DNA of 64,000 nt, taken from assembly GCA_020746105.1 (NCBI GenBank), contig CM036623.1:1488001-1552000 (forward strand), read 5' to 3'. This DNA comes from Trogon surrucura. Lineage: Eukaryota; Chordata; Aves; Trogoniformes; Trogonidae. The notes under the pieces are model-generated. The model was not told where the DNA came from. It did not search any database and saw only the letters and a program-made list of their open reading frames with translations. Numbering within the stretch: the stretch's first letter is position 1; each line of letters opens with the position of its first letter. Shown piece by piece: positions 51,742-63,582 of the stretch. A program made the position numbers and the translations under genes.

Positions 51742-52945
51742 TGTTCAATGGTGCTTGTGATTAAGGCAGAAATACTGAATGGATAACTTAACTGTTAATT
51801 TTAATATGCAGGTGTGATCAAACGGAACTAAAAATACTGAGCAAACACAGGCAAGCCCTAAGCTTATGAGGGAGAGGGAAGCGAATGAACTAAGCAATAA
51901 ATACTTCATACTTGGCCTGTAAAAATGAGTGAAATGTTGAATATGAAACTAAACTGGCCAGTCGGAACCCATAATATTTGATTTCATGTCAGGGTGTTCA
52001 CCTTTCACTGAGAAACTTTGATGAAATTTTATTTTGCACAACTGTGTTCATTTTAATTGAATTACACGTTTTGGTGAAAAAGCTTCACTGGGAAATTATC
52101 AAGTAGCTCCCAACCAAGTTTTAGATGGAAGATCTCAAACTGGTGTAAATGAGTCATATTTGCTGCTAACAACTACTCATTTAAATCGTTCTCGTGGAGC
52201 ACTTAGCACACTGCTTCTAATTACACTGTTGTAACACTCAGCATATTGTGTACATCTTATATTTAAATTGCATAGTTCACGTAAATTACATACTGCTTTG
52301 TTAATAGCTTTTTGACAAGTAAGGATGAGCAAGTACTCTGTACTCGGAGCCGACGGGGCGTAAGGTGTGTGTCCGTAGCACAGTGCTGAGCCCCAGCCGG
52401 CGTGCTTTCCCTCTCGGCGTGGTTTATTGGTAACGCTCAGTGCCCCTCTAGCTGTGGTACGGTCGGTTGTAATCTGATGTGGGATGCTGCTATATCTCCC
52501 TGGGAATAACACATAGACCCAAGATATTTTTTTTTTTTCTTCTTTCATCTCCTACGTTCGGTTATTAATAAAAGCTCTGAGAGTTCTACCAGAAGAGGCA
52601 ATAAACATTTTAAAAAACAAGTAGTAAGCTTGCATTACAATGCATCGTTCGAGTGTCTGTCACTAGCAATGGTCCAGAGTTAGGGTTATTATTTTAATTT
52701 ATTTTAATGAGAAGACTGCTAGTCTTCTATAGTGCTTTATACTTGCTTTAAAGTAATTTAGCACAAAACGGTGTCATAGACTGAAGTGCTCTGTAAAAGA
52801 GAACTCTCCAACAATGTGCAAGCTCCCTGAAGTATTTCTATATTGTAGCTACTTACTCAGCTAGTTTGAGAACGGAGAAAGATTGGGAAGGAAAAATTGA
52901 GTGGGCTGGAAAGCCTTTGTTCTGTGTTTGTGCTCGTGTACTTAC

Positions 52946-52972
52946 CAGTGCAGTTCCGAGGATGGAAATGAG
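52946..52972 (-). other. Candidate 27-nt microexon on the minus strand
   Basis: Read on the minus strand, a pyrimidine-rich tract (CCCTTCTACTCCTGCCCCAG) is followed by 27 open bases (LISILGTAL) and a near-perfect donor CACTG|gtaagtac. The length is a multiple of three. It would belong to a gene opposite in strand to the exon at 41 kb, so either two genes overlap the window or one call is wrong. Confidence 0.25.
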
Positions 52973-55610
52973 CTGGGGCAGGAGTAGAAGGGTCAATAAA
53001 GCCACAATATTCTATGAAGTATCCAGCTGTAGAAGCTGAGGGTGGGAGGTTGCAGTTAACTTTTTCTGGGATGGAAGTTTCGTAGGTACTCGCTGACTGC
53101 AGTAAGTACTAGCGGAGAATGTCGAAGTTTAAAGTTGGAAATTATTTTGGAGAAGGCAATTGCAGCCAAGACCACAGAGGTGGGAAACATCTGCTGCTTT
53201 GCTTGTATGTCTTCTTTCCTCTCTTTCCTCTCGCAAAGAATCCCTCTCAGGTGCACGATGTTTGCCTGTTAGTGGACCTCTCGGCCGTTCCCTATGGGCC
53301 AGGAATGACTGAGGAGCCTGTCTGTGTCCTTCAGCTTTGATGTGGACACTGTCTTTGGTCTACTTTGCTTTTCGTGACCTATTCAATCTTTGGGCATTTT
53401 GTTAACTTAGCAAAAATCACCAGTTAGTCCTTAACTTCTGTGTGTGCATGTGTGGGCAAGTTTTAAAACCCACATTTTTTAAAAGCGAGAATAAGCATCT
53501 CCCAGCCACACGCTGCCTTGTAGTTCACAGAATAATGGCTGAGGTCATAGTGTTATGTTGTCAACAATACCTGTGTATAAGTTGGCCTCTTCATCTTTTT
53601 CTTTTCATGAACAGTTCATTTTATGAATCAAAATATAATGTAGTGTATTTACTACCAATGTAAACTCAACTTGAAGTTTAAAAATCTGCCTGCAGGGTTC
53701 ATGTCTTAATGGCATATGTGACAGAATTGGAGTCACTGTGCTCCACTGTAAAGGATCGGCCACTGCAGAATAAAGATCAGCTGAACTAGGAGTTAATCAA
53801 TAAACATGACAGAAAGATAACCTGGGAATGAATATTTTTAGGTACCAGATACTCAACTTTGACTTACTTTCATTTCTAAAAGGCTTCTGCCATATTTTAT
53901 TTATTCATTACAAGTGGTTTTGAACTTGGTACAAGTGAGTTTTGGACAAATTGTTATGTAAGGCAGTCTTACAAAGGTGAAGCAAATTGTGAGAGCATAT
54001 TTGTACTGAGTATTCTTCCTTAGTTGAGATGAAAGATGATATTTTGGTTTTCATATTAAAATATCTGTAATCTAAGCTTCAGAGCATGAGGAATCTAATT
54101 TTTTTTAAAGCAATTTATCATCTGATTTATGAAGACGACTAAATGGTAATCATGTTTCCCAGCTTTGCTGAATTTGGAGAAGCACGCCTTCGTGGCCGCT
54201 TAAGGTGTGGAGGCACTGCAGCTGTGAAACATATCATGGCACGTATCTAGGGTGGCATTATGCACCAATGAGCACTTAAAGTCAGGTGATGTGGCTGGAG
54301 GAAACAGGAGCTAAAGCGTTGAGTGCTGTTGTGGAGGGATAGCACCACTATTTGTCCTGACATGTTTTAGATGAAGATATAGCTGACAATACACATTATG
54401 TTAAAATAACCTAGTAAAATCTATCCGTGGTGTTCTGCTTGGGGTGGGGTGGCTGAGGGGAGATACAAGATACAGATAGGGAGTTTTCTCTTAATTTTCT
54501 AAGTTGTCTGTGGTCTGTGTGCTTCCTGGATCCACCTTTCAGGTTTTAAATTGAAGAGATGGTCCCGTTAGTTTTATCTTGTTTGATTTGATGGATACGT
54601 ACTGAGCCACCTTCGCGGGATGGGCCTTTTGTTCTTTCACTGCTTGACCTTGTGCTGCCCACCTGCCTGTAAGGTCTTCGCACATATAATGCAAATCCAA
54701 AATAGAACAAAACCTTGTTGTATTGTCAACATAATACGATTTTGCAGTTTTACCAGAGGTTAAGATCTTAAAATGTGTTCTACTGACATTATCTACAGTG
54801 GTTTCTCTATCAGTTCTTTAAAAGTCCTCTCTTAGTGTCATGGTACAGTTAAGCTCAGTTCCTAAATTTAGGTACTACTGAAACTCATTTCAGTACAGAT
54901 CTGGATTATTTCTGGTCTCTTATAACTCTTTTTGAAGTTATTGCTGTTACTCCCTAAAGGGTGAAGGCTTTTAGCGCTAGTTCTGGAAGGAAAGGGCAGG
55001 TTACATAATAACAATTGCTTCTTTGGAATAAAATCCCAAATTGTGACTTGGCAGGAAAATGGCAGTTTCTTACTGTGATTTTTTTTCTTAAAGCCTGGGT
55101 ATCTCTGTCCACAAACCTCACTCTTTTTTTTTTTTTTTTCTTTCTTTATATCAGTGTCTGTGAGGGTCTGACATATGCTGTACTGTGTCCTCAATAGCCG
55201 TAGGTAGAGTTGTCCTAACCTGATTTTCTTTTTGCATCGTCGCTCAGGAAGTATTGTGCAACGTTCATGTTGGTTGTGTTAGTCATTTGTATGTTGATAG
55301 TCAGGTATTTAGCCTTATATGTAATATAAGGTGGTTCTTGACTAAGTTTCTGCTTTGGAAGAGATATTCTCCTGCCAAGTCTGCAATTTTTATCTCAGCA
55401 AATTGACCAGGGCTCACTAACGCAGAACAGACATGACAGCACTTAAGTATTATTTTACAGAAAGGTAAACTCCAGAATTCACCTTGGTTATTTTTACTCC
55501 TACTCACCTGTGCTGGAGCAGGAACTGAGGAAGAGATCAAACCTCTTCCTCATCCGTGTTCTAGGGCTTGGCAATGGCTGGAGTTATCAGGGGTGTTATG
55601 GTCACTGTCA

Positions 55611-55987
55611 TAGAATCACAGAATCACAGAATGTCAGGGATTGGAAGGGACCTCGAAAGATCATCAAGTCCAACCCCCTGCCAGAGCAGGAACGCCTCGA
55701 TAATGCTACACAGGAACGTGTCCAGGCGGGTCTTGAATGTCTCCAGAGAAGGAGACTCCACAACCTCCCTGGGCAGCCTGTGCCAGGGCTCCGTCACCCT
55801 CACTGAGAAGAAGTTTCTTCTCGAGTTTAAGCGGAACCTCTTATGTTCCAGTTTCAGCCCATTCCCCCTTGTCCTATCAGTGGTTGTCACCGAGAAGAGC
55901 CTGGCTCCATCCTCGTGACACTCACCCTTGATGTATTTGTAAACATTAATGAGGTCACCCCTCAGCCTCCTCTTCTCCAAACTAAAG
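55611..55987 (-). mobile_element. CR1 LINE (E-like, young), 3' 377 bases
   Basis: It begins with tandem GAATCACA octamers, then GTCAGGGATTGGAAGGGACC, and continues through the C-terminal part of ORF2 in reverse (CR1 motifs [31 protein letters not shown] on the minus strand) before breaking off near 55,987. By eye it differs from the copy at 60,364 at roughly ten positions in 380 (about 3%), plus indels, pointing to recent insertion. The ORF2 segment is open until the truncation. Confidence 0.95.
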
Positions 55988-55989
55988 TC

Positions 55990-57037
55990 ACCCAAAGGGA
56001 GATGAGAGTAAGCACGGTGTATAGGTGCTCAGTGGAGTCACATCGTAAAAACCAAAGTCTCTGGTTACGGTGACGTGGGTTACTCTCCTTTCTAAATATC
56101 ATACTTGTAGGTGGAGCAGTAACAGAGAAGAAAAGCGTCAGCAAAAGGAGGGGATTGTTTCTATCTAACTAATATTTTTACTTTTAAGAGAACATCGTAG
56201 AAAACAGATGGCAGGAGAACATAACTGATAATGACTTACAGGTTGACTTAAAGCTCCAAGTAGCAAGAAGTTAATCGTTACATTTTGCCAATGGATTAGG
56301 TTTGTGCAAGCTATTTAGTAATTACAAGTAGTAATTTTTTTTAGTAAGTTTTTTTTTTTTAGGACCTGAATGAAACAAAATACACAACTCCACATTTAAT
56401 CAAAGACTTCTTAAATTGTTGAAGATCCACATGTCCCCTGCCTACCATGTTTCTGAATGTTGAGAGCCAGGTCATGAGCTGTGACGTGTAGTAGAGATAA
56501 TACATCAATACTTTTTTAAATTCATCTAGTAAAAAAATTGTTAACGTTTAAATGATCAGAGGCAAAGAAAAAAGGGAATGACAGCTACAGAAAACAAAGT
56601 GCTGAAAAACTTTTTATAGCCAACGATATACGAAAGATGAAGAAATGCTTTTCAGTAACTTGAGTTTGAACCTTGCAGAAGTATTTTACAAGCAGCTGTG
56701 GACTATGGATGATGACTTCAAAAATAACTAAATTATCTGGAAACTAAATTATCTGGAATGGAGATAACTCTGTGACACATGCAATAGAATCTCACTTTCA
56801 GCTTTGTCAGTAGTGCTGCTTGTCTATGGAAAGTCCTTCCTAGGCACAAAGAGGAATGGATCAAATATAGAGGTGTTTTACTCATATGACTCCATTCTGT
56901 GGATGAACAGATTTTAATTTTTTTTTGTTCTTTTCACATTACCCAGCACATAGCGTACGCTAAAAAATCTCAGTTGAGTCAGGTCACTATTTTAAACACA
57001 ATTCAGTTCTCTCATTTAGACCACACATGGATATATT

Positions 57038-57070
<33 letters not shown>

Positions 57071-60000
57071 GGAAACAAACATGCTAATATATTAAGGAAA
57101 AAGAAAAACAACAGCAAAATCTGCCTCTGAATTTAACTGTCTGGAGAAATAAAGACATAAAAAGACTGCCATTAATTGTATACTGGATTGTATTCGTACG
57201 TTGTATCTCTCTGGAATGTAGTGGAGTGAGATGAGACATCAGAACCTTGTGAAAGTGAAGTGTTGTGTGAACTAATGTACCAGTCTGTCTGGGTGCTGCT
57301 TGTCTGTGAGACTCCTCTTTCATTCGTGTAGTTTTGGAATTGTTGGATTTTATTTTTTTCAACCAATTATTTAGAAGTTCTGCCAGTCTTTCGTAAGTCC
57401 GGTGATTTAAATTGTAAAGAAGGAATTTGATCTAGAATCTGGAATGATCAAACCATTTCCATATATTCTCCACAGTTTATTCTTCCTGTGTTTGAGTCAT
57501 CCTGCTTTCACCCTTAGTCCTTACTGGTATTTTTTGGAATGAAGAGATTTTCTGGATGCCTTTTTACCTGATCTTAGAAAGCACTCTGCTCTTTTCAACC
57601 TGTCATGTGCAATTCATTCCATCTTATTCTGCAACATCAGGGATCCCTGCTTTTCCATTATTCCATTTTCTGGTTTTACGTATCTCAGCCAAACTTTCTT
57701 TCTTTTGAAAATAAACACCTAATATTTATTAGCCTTGGCAGAAGCAAGCATGTGGACTTTGTGTGTCTAAGCATGTGTCAAGCCATGTGCTGGAGTGTCT
57801 AAGAAGTGGAAGGGAAAGCATACGCTGAAGTTATCGAGAAGAAAATTGTGGTTTTGTAGTGGGAAGCATATATATGGGAGAAAAAATTGTGAAAGGTTGA
57901 TGGTGGGCTGTATTTTATTTTTTAATCCATTTTTCTTGGTTGGTTACTAAAAGCCAGGGAGGGCAGATCTTCTTTTTTTTTTTTTTTCACATTTGAATCA
58001 GATGATCTCTCTTTTACATTTGGGTAGAAGCACGCAGGGCTCACCTGAACTGATGAGTGTCAGCAGAAACAGCTGTATCCATCTGCATAGGTTTCTACAA
58101 GCTGTTCCGGTGATTTACCAGTGGAATCTTTCATTGCCAGGCAGATCATTGCAATCCTTATGGTATTGCCTAAATCCTTCCATTTGCGATGCCTTCCAGG
58201 ATACGCTAAAGGTCACTCTCAGGCAGCCAAAAATTTTGCTTTTGGTTGAGGCAGGTGAAGATTTTGTGCCAGGCAGTTGCTAGCAATGTATATGCAAATG
58301 ATCTGTATCTCCCCTAGGTACGTATTTGCTGGAAAAAAGTATTTACTATGAGACAAAGTAAGATCAACATTTATTATGGTCTTGGCTCTTACTATAAACA
58401 CTTCACACAGTATTTTAAGTCCTCAGTCTACCACCTAAATCCTGACATGGATATTACATATTTATTTCTTTGTCTATATGGTGAGAATTTGACTGGTTTT
58501 GTGATAATGATTTTTGTCTGCTTCCGCATATTTTTTCTCCCAGGAAATTTCAAATCTTGCTCGTGTTGTTTAATGAGCTGACTGGTCAAGCATCTGATGC
58601 CCCGGTGGGAACTTTCAAAGTCACTGAACACATTTTTACTTAAATCTAGCTGACATTTCTGTCTGCTTGATTTAATGTATGATTTCCATGGTTAGACTAC
58701 CAATCAGCTGGAGCATAGTGCAGTCATTCCTCCGTGCTATAAACATGCACGCATCCTGCAGAGAAGTGGGCTTTTTGCTTACGGTCCACATGGCAAGACT
58801 GTTTTGAGATTCTGCTGGCGCTTGGAAAGACTTTAAAAGTCAGTTTTAATTAGAAATAGAGTTTTGACTCTGTAATGAAAGTTCTGAGTGCAGAATTAGT
58901 CTGTGGTGTTTTATTCTCAGTCCGTTTCAGACGCGGCGCCTCTCTCTTTTGTCGTAATCTTGTAGAACTAGGCTATTACAAACCATGAAATGTTTGGTGA
59001 AGTGTTCTGCATGCTACATTGTCTGACACAGTTAAATGCTGAAGTCCTAAAAAAAAATCTGAAGCTATAAATATCCATAGTGTTCGTGTTTCATTTCATT
59101 CTCTTCCAAGATCTTAAAATGTTTGCTGTCTGCGCACTTCATACCCTTGCTGCGAGGCCTACAATTATTAATCACAGGGCTTTTGAACAATCATTAATGA
59201 ATGTGTTTAATGAAAGTCAAAGTGTAAATAGTTTTTGCTTCTCAGGGAAATGCAGTGTTCCTCCTACTTCTGTCCAGAAGGCACCTCTTTTTGTGCTGCA
59301 AGTGAAAAAAAATATTAACATTGCACCACTGAAAAGTTCATGTATTTTAAGTGTTGTCTTTGTTCATTTTTTGTTTCTTTTGGGGACACTGCCTGCAAGC
59401 CCCAAAATTTCTTGGGGATATTGCCTTCCCCGTTCCCCTTCTGTGTCTTTATTAGGCAGTTAGTAAACTGGTAAACATTTTCAAGAGAAGGCAGTCTATA
59501 AATCTGTATTTTGGCTGACAGCAATAATACCCCAAACTGCCATATATAGGGGTGCCCTGTCTGCTGAGTTAAACCAGAAATACCCCCTAGAAACTACACG
59601 AAGCCTTGAACTCGTGGGGGTGTTGATAACTTGTATAGAGGTTTCTTCAAGTTCGTATGCTTTATGCCCTAACAGCTCCAAGTTTGCCCTCTCAAAAATT
59701 AAATATGTTATTCTGCTAAAAGAGGAGAGTGGCCCCTGGTCACGTGATTGCCAAATGACGTACATGTGACCTCGTCCCTAATTCTTGACATATGTTGAGG
59801 ACCAAGGTCCTTGTTGCCACCTTTCCCAATAACAGATGGTTGAGGTGACAGTATTTTCCTACTGAAGGTCCCTAGAAAATTAGCCTCGTCAAGTTTATTC
59901 ATGCTTTTCCTGTAGTAAAGAAAAAAAAGAAGCTTTGAAGGGTGAAAGAGAAAAATAGTTTTTTTTCCTCTCCCCCCAAAATGTTTTTGTGTAGGTTTTT

Positions 60001-60360
60001 TTCCTGTTTAGAAAAAAAAGAAAGCAGTGAAAAATGTTTCCTTATACTTTTGTTGCCCCTAAAACAGTAATAAGGTAGTAAATAACTTTTTTACAACATT
60101 GACTTAATTTTATTTTCTCCTCTCCTTCCTCCTTTTTTCTGTTTGAAGTAAGTTTTTTGGGACATGGTGAAACAGAGGGAGAATCCTGCAATTTTGACGT
60201 CTTGATCCCAGAGCTGTTCTTGCTGAGAGACAGGAGCTGACAGGGGACGTGTCTGCAATCATCTTATCTCTGTGAGGATTTTGAGTGCAGGGTGTTGAAG
60301 TTGACTTGGGGGGGCAGGAGTAGGTTTTCAAGGATCTAATTATTGAAACCGTTAAAAAAA
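55990..60360. other. Non-coding tract, no gene recognised
   Basis: AT-rich with homopolymers (T run at about 57,972-57,986) and one TA microsatellite. Open frames reach 127 codons (59080-59463) without recognisable domains. Confidence 0.55.
57044..57070. repeat. (TA)n microsatellite
   Basis: About 13 TA units following TTTATGTG. Confidence 0.95.
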
Positions 60361-60363
60361 ATG

Positions 60364-61078
60364 AGAATCACAGAATGTCAGGGATTGGAAGGGACCTCGA
60401 AAGATCATCAAGTCCAATCCCCCTGCCAGAGCAGGAACGCCTCGATAATGCTACACAGGAACGTGTCCAGGCAGGTCTTGAATGTCTCCAGAGAAGGAGA
60501 CTCCACAACCTCCCTGGGCAGCCTGGGCCAGGGCTCCGTCACCCTCACTGAGAAGAAGTTTAAGCGGAACCTCTTATGTTCCAGTTTCAGCCCATTACCC
60601 CTTGTCCTATCAGTGGTTGTCACCGAGAAGAGCCTGGCTCTGTCCTCGTGACACTCCCCCTTGACATATTTATAAACATTAATGAGGTCACCCCTCAGCC
60701 TCCTCTTCTCCAAACTAAAGAGCCCCAGCTCTCTCAGTCTTTCCTCATAAGGGAGATGCTCCACTCCCTTAATCATCCTAGCTGCCCTGTGCTGGACTCT
60801 CTCCAGCAGTTCCCTGTCTTTCTTGAACTGAGGGGCCCAGAACTGGACACAATATTCCAGATGGGGTCTCACCAGGGCAGAGTAGAGGGGAAGGAGAACC
60901 TCTCTCGACCTACTAACCACCCCCCTTCTAACACACCCCAGGATGCCCTTGGCCTTCCTGGCCACAAGGGCACAGTGCTGGCTCATGGCCATCCTGCTGC
61001 CCACCAAGACTCCCAGGTCCCTTTCCCCTACACTGCTCTCTAATAAGTCATTCCCCAACTTATACTGGAACCTGGGGA
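60364..61078 (-). mobile_element. CR1 LINE (E-like, young), 3' 715 bases with intact ORF2 end
   Basis: A 5'-truncated CR1 copy. Its minus-strand frame is open from the truncation (about 61,078) to the ORF2 stop near the 3' end, about 215 codons. It encodes the region after the reverse-transcriptase active site: [46 protein letters not shown] and [14 protein letters not shown], all standard CR1 C-terminal motifs. The palm domain, endonuclease and ORF1 are absent, so it cannot move alone. Compared with the copies at 55,611 and 61,632 it lacks 12 bases near 60,560 (four residues) without losing frame. The 3' end has the octamer repeat on the complement. Confidence 0.95.
60408..61078 (-). pseudogene. 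CR1 ORF2 C-terminal fragment
   Basis: The open frame carried by the truncated CR1 copy, ending after LLWQGDWT. No start codon belongs to it, because the real ORF2 start is missing; any Met upstream (near 61,157) lies in flanking DNA. In full CR1 elements this part follows the polymerase domain and is thought to help in template RNA recognition. Here it is a dead remnant, notable only for having no stop or frameshift. Confidence 0.88.
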
Positions 61079-61104
61079 AGAAACTAAAGAAAAAAACCAT
61101 CGCG

Positions 61105-61460
61105 GCCTGGATCTTCGTCAACATAACTCTACACCTTAGAGTAAGTAGAACTGCCATCGCGAAGCACTTCGCAAGCTGTTGTGCACAACTCGTGGCTGGC
61201 GTGTGGCCAGCGATAGGAGCTGCAGCCCAGCTCGCTCTAGCTGCCAGCGTTCCGTTGTGTAGGAAGGGAGCCCAAAATAGCCTGCCGCCTTACTACCTCC
61301 CTTCAGGGCGCTTTAACAAATTCTGAAAGGTCAGTAGAAACTCGTATCGATTAAAGTAGCTTTGTGCCTGCCTTTTACATGCGCTCTTCCAGGTAGCGGG
61401 GAGCAGAGTTACTTTGAAATGCGGTTCTGCTGCCTCGTTCCCGGGAACGCTCTATGAAGT
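61105..61460. other. CpG-rich spacer between two head-to-head CR1 copies
   Basis: About 24 CpG in 360 bases by eye. No repeat family or frame with recognisable content. It could be a small CpG island or the remains of an older insertion. Confidence 0.35.
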
Positions 61461-61631
61461 TCTGACTGCACGAGGATCCCAAGCGAGATGACTTGCTGGT
61501 GTCTCACAGGTCAACACTAAGGTAGCCCAGTTGAGGTGGCTGGAAATGCTGTCTTGGTCAGTTTGCTCTGGCAGGAGTAGTGTCGTGACATGTGTTTGTT
61601 TAGTAACCTGTGAGAAAATGAACATACCCTT

Positions 61632-61879
61632 GTGGGCTGAAACTGGAACATAAGAGGTTCCGCTTAAACTCGAGAAGAAACTTCTTCTCAGTGAGGGTGA
61701 CGGAGCCCTGGAACAGGCTGCCCAGAGAGGTTGTGGAGTCTCCTTCTCTGGAGACATTCAAGACCTGCCTGGACACGTTCCTATGTAGCATTATCCAGGC
61801 GTTCCTACTCTGGCAGGGGGATTGGACTTGATGATCTTTCGAGGTCCCTTCCAATCCCTGACATTCTGTGATTCTGTGA
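61632..61879 (+). mobile_element. CR1 LINE (E-like, young), 3' 248 bases
   Basis: Sense-strand CR1 end: GGGCTGAAACTGGAACATAA, CTTCTTCTCAGTGAGGGTGA, CCTGGACACGTTCCTATGTA, GGATTGGACTTGATGATC, TTTCGAGGTCCCTTCCAATC, ending ATTCTGTGATTCTGTGA. Almost identical to the 3' parts of the copies at 55,611 and 60,364 but in the opposite orientation. It keeps the 12 bases that the 60,364 copy lost. Confidence 0.95.
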
Positions 61880-61881
61880 GT

Positions 61882-63285
61882 TCAAAATAGCCAGTCTGGC
61901 TCCCAATCATTTGATCTGCTCACAAGCGCAGTCTCTCTTGAATATTCTGCTTGGTTTATAAATAAGTCAATAGGTAGACTATCCTGATGGTAGATAACAA
62001 ATATATTTATGAGATGGATCTGGAGGGGGAAAAAAAAAAAAGTTGAGCAGAGATTTAGAATTTTCCTTTCATTTAAAGATGAAGGAGAGTTTCGCTGTGA
62101 GGTTTGGTGACAACTTGATATCATTTAGACAGTGATTTATCTGAAGAAAGATTAATGTTAATTAAAGTGATATTGGAGAACTTCAGCAGATGACAGCAGC
62201 CAAGCTGGCTACAAGCTATTTTTAGCAAATTGACTTCATAGCATTCAGTATGACTCATTTATTAAGTTAACAGATGAATCAATAGCTCAGCTTCTCATGG
62301 CAGTCACCAACTGCGGAACTGTATGTAAAGACTGTGTTCGTATCTTCGGTCTGTAATCTTTTTGATTACAAAAGCTGGTCAGTGTTGATTCAGTCCAAGT
62401 GTGCAAGCATCTCCACAGGACGTAGTTTTGGAGTAACAACCCAGTGAGTCTGTCAGCACATGCATGTTTGCAGGGGCACAGGGGAAAAACCCAGTCAGAA
62501 GCCCACCTTGCAGCCCCATGGAACGTAACACTGTGATCATTTTAACCTTATATCCAAAATAAGACTGGTTTAGAGTATTGAAACATACAACAAACGGGTC
62601 ATGAAGTGATAAGATTAAAATAATGGGTAGTTTATTATAGCAGCGTTGTAATTCATTTCTCTTTAAGTTTTATCTTTTTTGAGTCCTCTGCCCGTTTGGG
62701 CTGTGGTTCATTGTTTCTTGCCTCCATTTGAGCACAGTTCTTCCTGTTTTTTTAACTTTCCTTAACTTGGATGAAGTTCAGGTTTTCCCTCTTCAGTGAT
62801 ATTCTGCTTTAATTGGTGAAATAGTAAAACTTCCATCTGTTCCAATACAACTGTATTGGCCTCACTTCAGTTTATTTCCTGTATTTGGCTAATTTCATGG
62901 GTTGCTATAGAAACCTTGCTTTCCACATTCTCCTGAATCTTTTCTGTGAACTTCCTGCAAACCCAATCTATTGTTACATGTCAACCTGAGATGCCCTGTT
63001 CCCCTCAAGTAGTCTCCCTAAAAGAGACACCAAGTTTCTGTTCTTTCACAAACCACCTGTGCAAATTAGGAGTACGAGGTTTATTATTCCCTAGTAACTT
63101 TTATGCGATTTCTGTCCTATCTTTCCCTTCCTCAAAGACCTTCACCACTTGAGCTCAATGTAAGGGGTGGTTCTTTGTTTTTATTGCCAGATGTTGTTTC
63201 TACATCTAGGAATAATCTCATTTCTCTTCTGCAAAGGGATTAGAGAGCTGGGGTGTCTGTATTACATGCAGGGTGTACAGAAAAT
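61882..63285. other. Non-coding tract, nothing recognised
   Basis: AT-rich, with a short poly-A run at about 62,031-62,041. No gene or repeat family was identified. Confidence 0.55.
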
Positions 63286-63290
63286 CACAT
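63286..63290. repeat. Target-site duplication, left copy (CACAT)
   Basis: Five bases identical to those just after the LTR. Confidence 0.75.
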
Positions 63291-63540
63291 TGTCAGAATT
63301 CAGTGTTCACAAAGAAGACAGAGGAGTCTTAACTTTATTCGAATAAAGGGAGAGTTCACCGGGATTGCCAAGTCCCTGTGAGGTCTCTCAAATTACCGGA
63401 AGACGCAGCCCCCTTTTATCCTAATTTCCCAGCTTCGTGAAACCCTTTCCCTTTCCCCGCTGGCTGAGGTGCTTGGGAGGTACAGACTTCCCGATCCGCC
63501 TGTTACGTGTTCCCCCTTATCATGTACCCCCTTAACAACA
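63291..63540 (-). mobile_element. Solo LTR of an avian endogenous retrovirus (ERVL-like)
   Basis: The 250-bp unit reads TGTTG...CTGACA on the minus strand, giving the TG...CA ends of an LTR, and is flanked by CACAT on both sides (63,286-63,290 and 63,541-63,545), a 5-bp target duplication. On the minus strand it has a TATA-like AGGATAAAAGG (about 63,413-63,423) followed about 75 bases later by a polyadenylation signal (63,334-63,339), the order expected for U3-R-U5. A TAAGGGGG motif occurs twice near the U3 start. No internal retroviral sequence is present, so it is a solo LTR left by recombination. The 5-bp duplication fits ERVL or class I rather than the 6 bp of avian class II elements. Confidence 0.8.
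63333..63348. terminator. Palindromic polyadenylation signal within the LTR
   Basis: CTTTATTCGAATAAAG is a perfect 16-bp palindrome that contains AATAAA on each strand. On the minus strand it serves as the LTR's own polyA signal. On the plus strand it would be a signal for transcripts crossing in the other direction. Confidence 0.6.
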
Positions 63541-63545
63541 CACAT
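63541..63545. repeat. Target-site duplication, right copy (CACAT)
   Basis: Five bases identical to those just before the LTR. Confidence 0.75.
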
Positions 63546-63582
63546 CCCATGTTTCATTAACTCTCCTGTTATACCACCCAGG

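Larger units (their letters stand above)
51245..55605. other. Non-coding tract, no gene recognised
   Basis: A very weak plus-strand CR1-like stretch may lie at 51,432-51,520 (CAGCCTTGAGAAAAGGAAGA, then GGGAGAGACTGG). A CpG cluster of about 12 in 140 bases is at 52,340-52,480. A 16-T run lies at 55,134-55,149. Otherwise nothing is identifiable. Confidence 0.5.

Noticed and set aside
55490-55540. 17-nt minus-strand microexon between CTTCCTCAG and gtgagt
   Set aside because: Too short to judge; such pairs are expected by chance in 64 kb.
55611-55640. CRISPR-like tandem 8-mers
   Set aside because: GAATCACA octamers are the normal CR1 3' terminus; there are no spacers.
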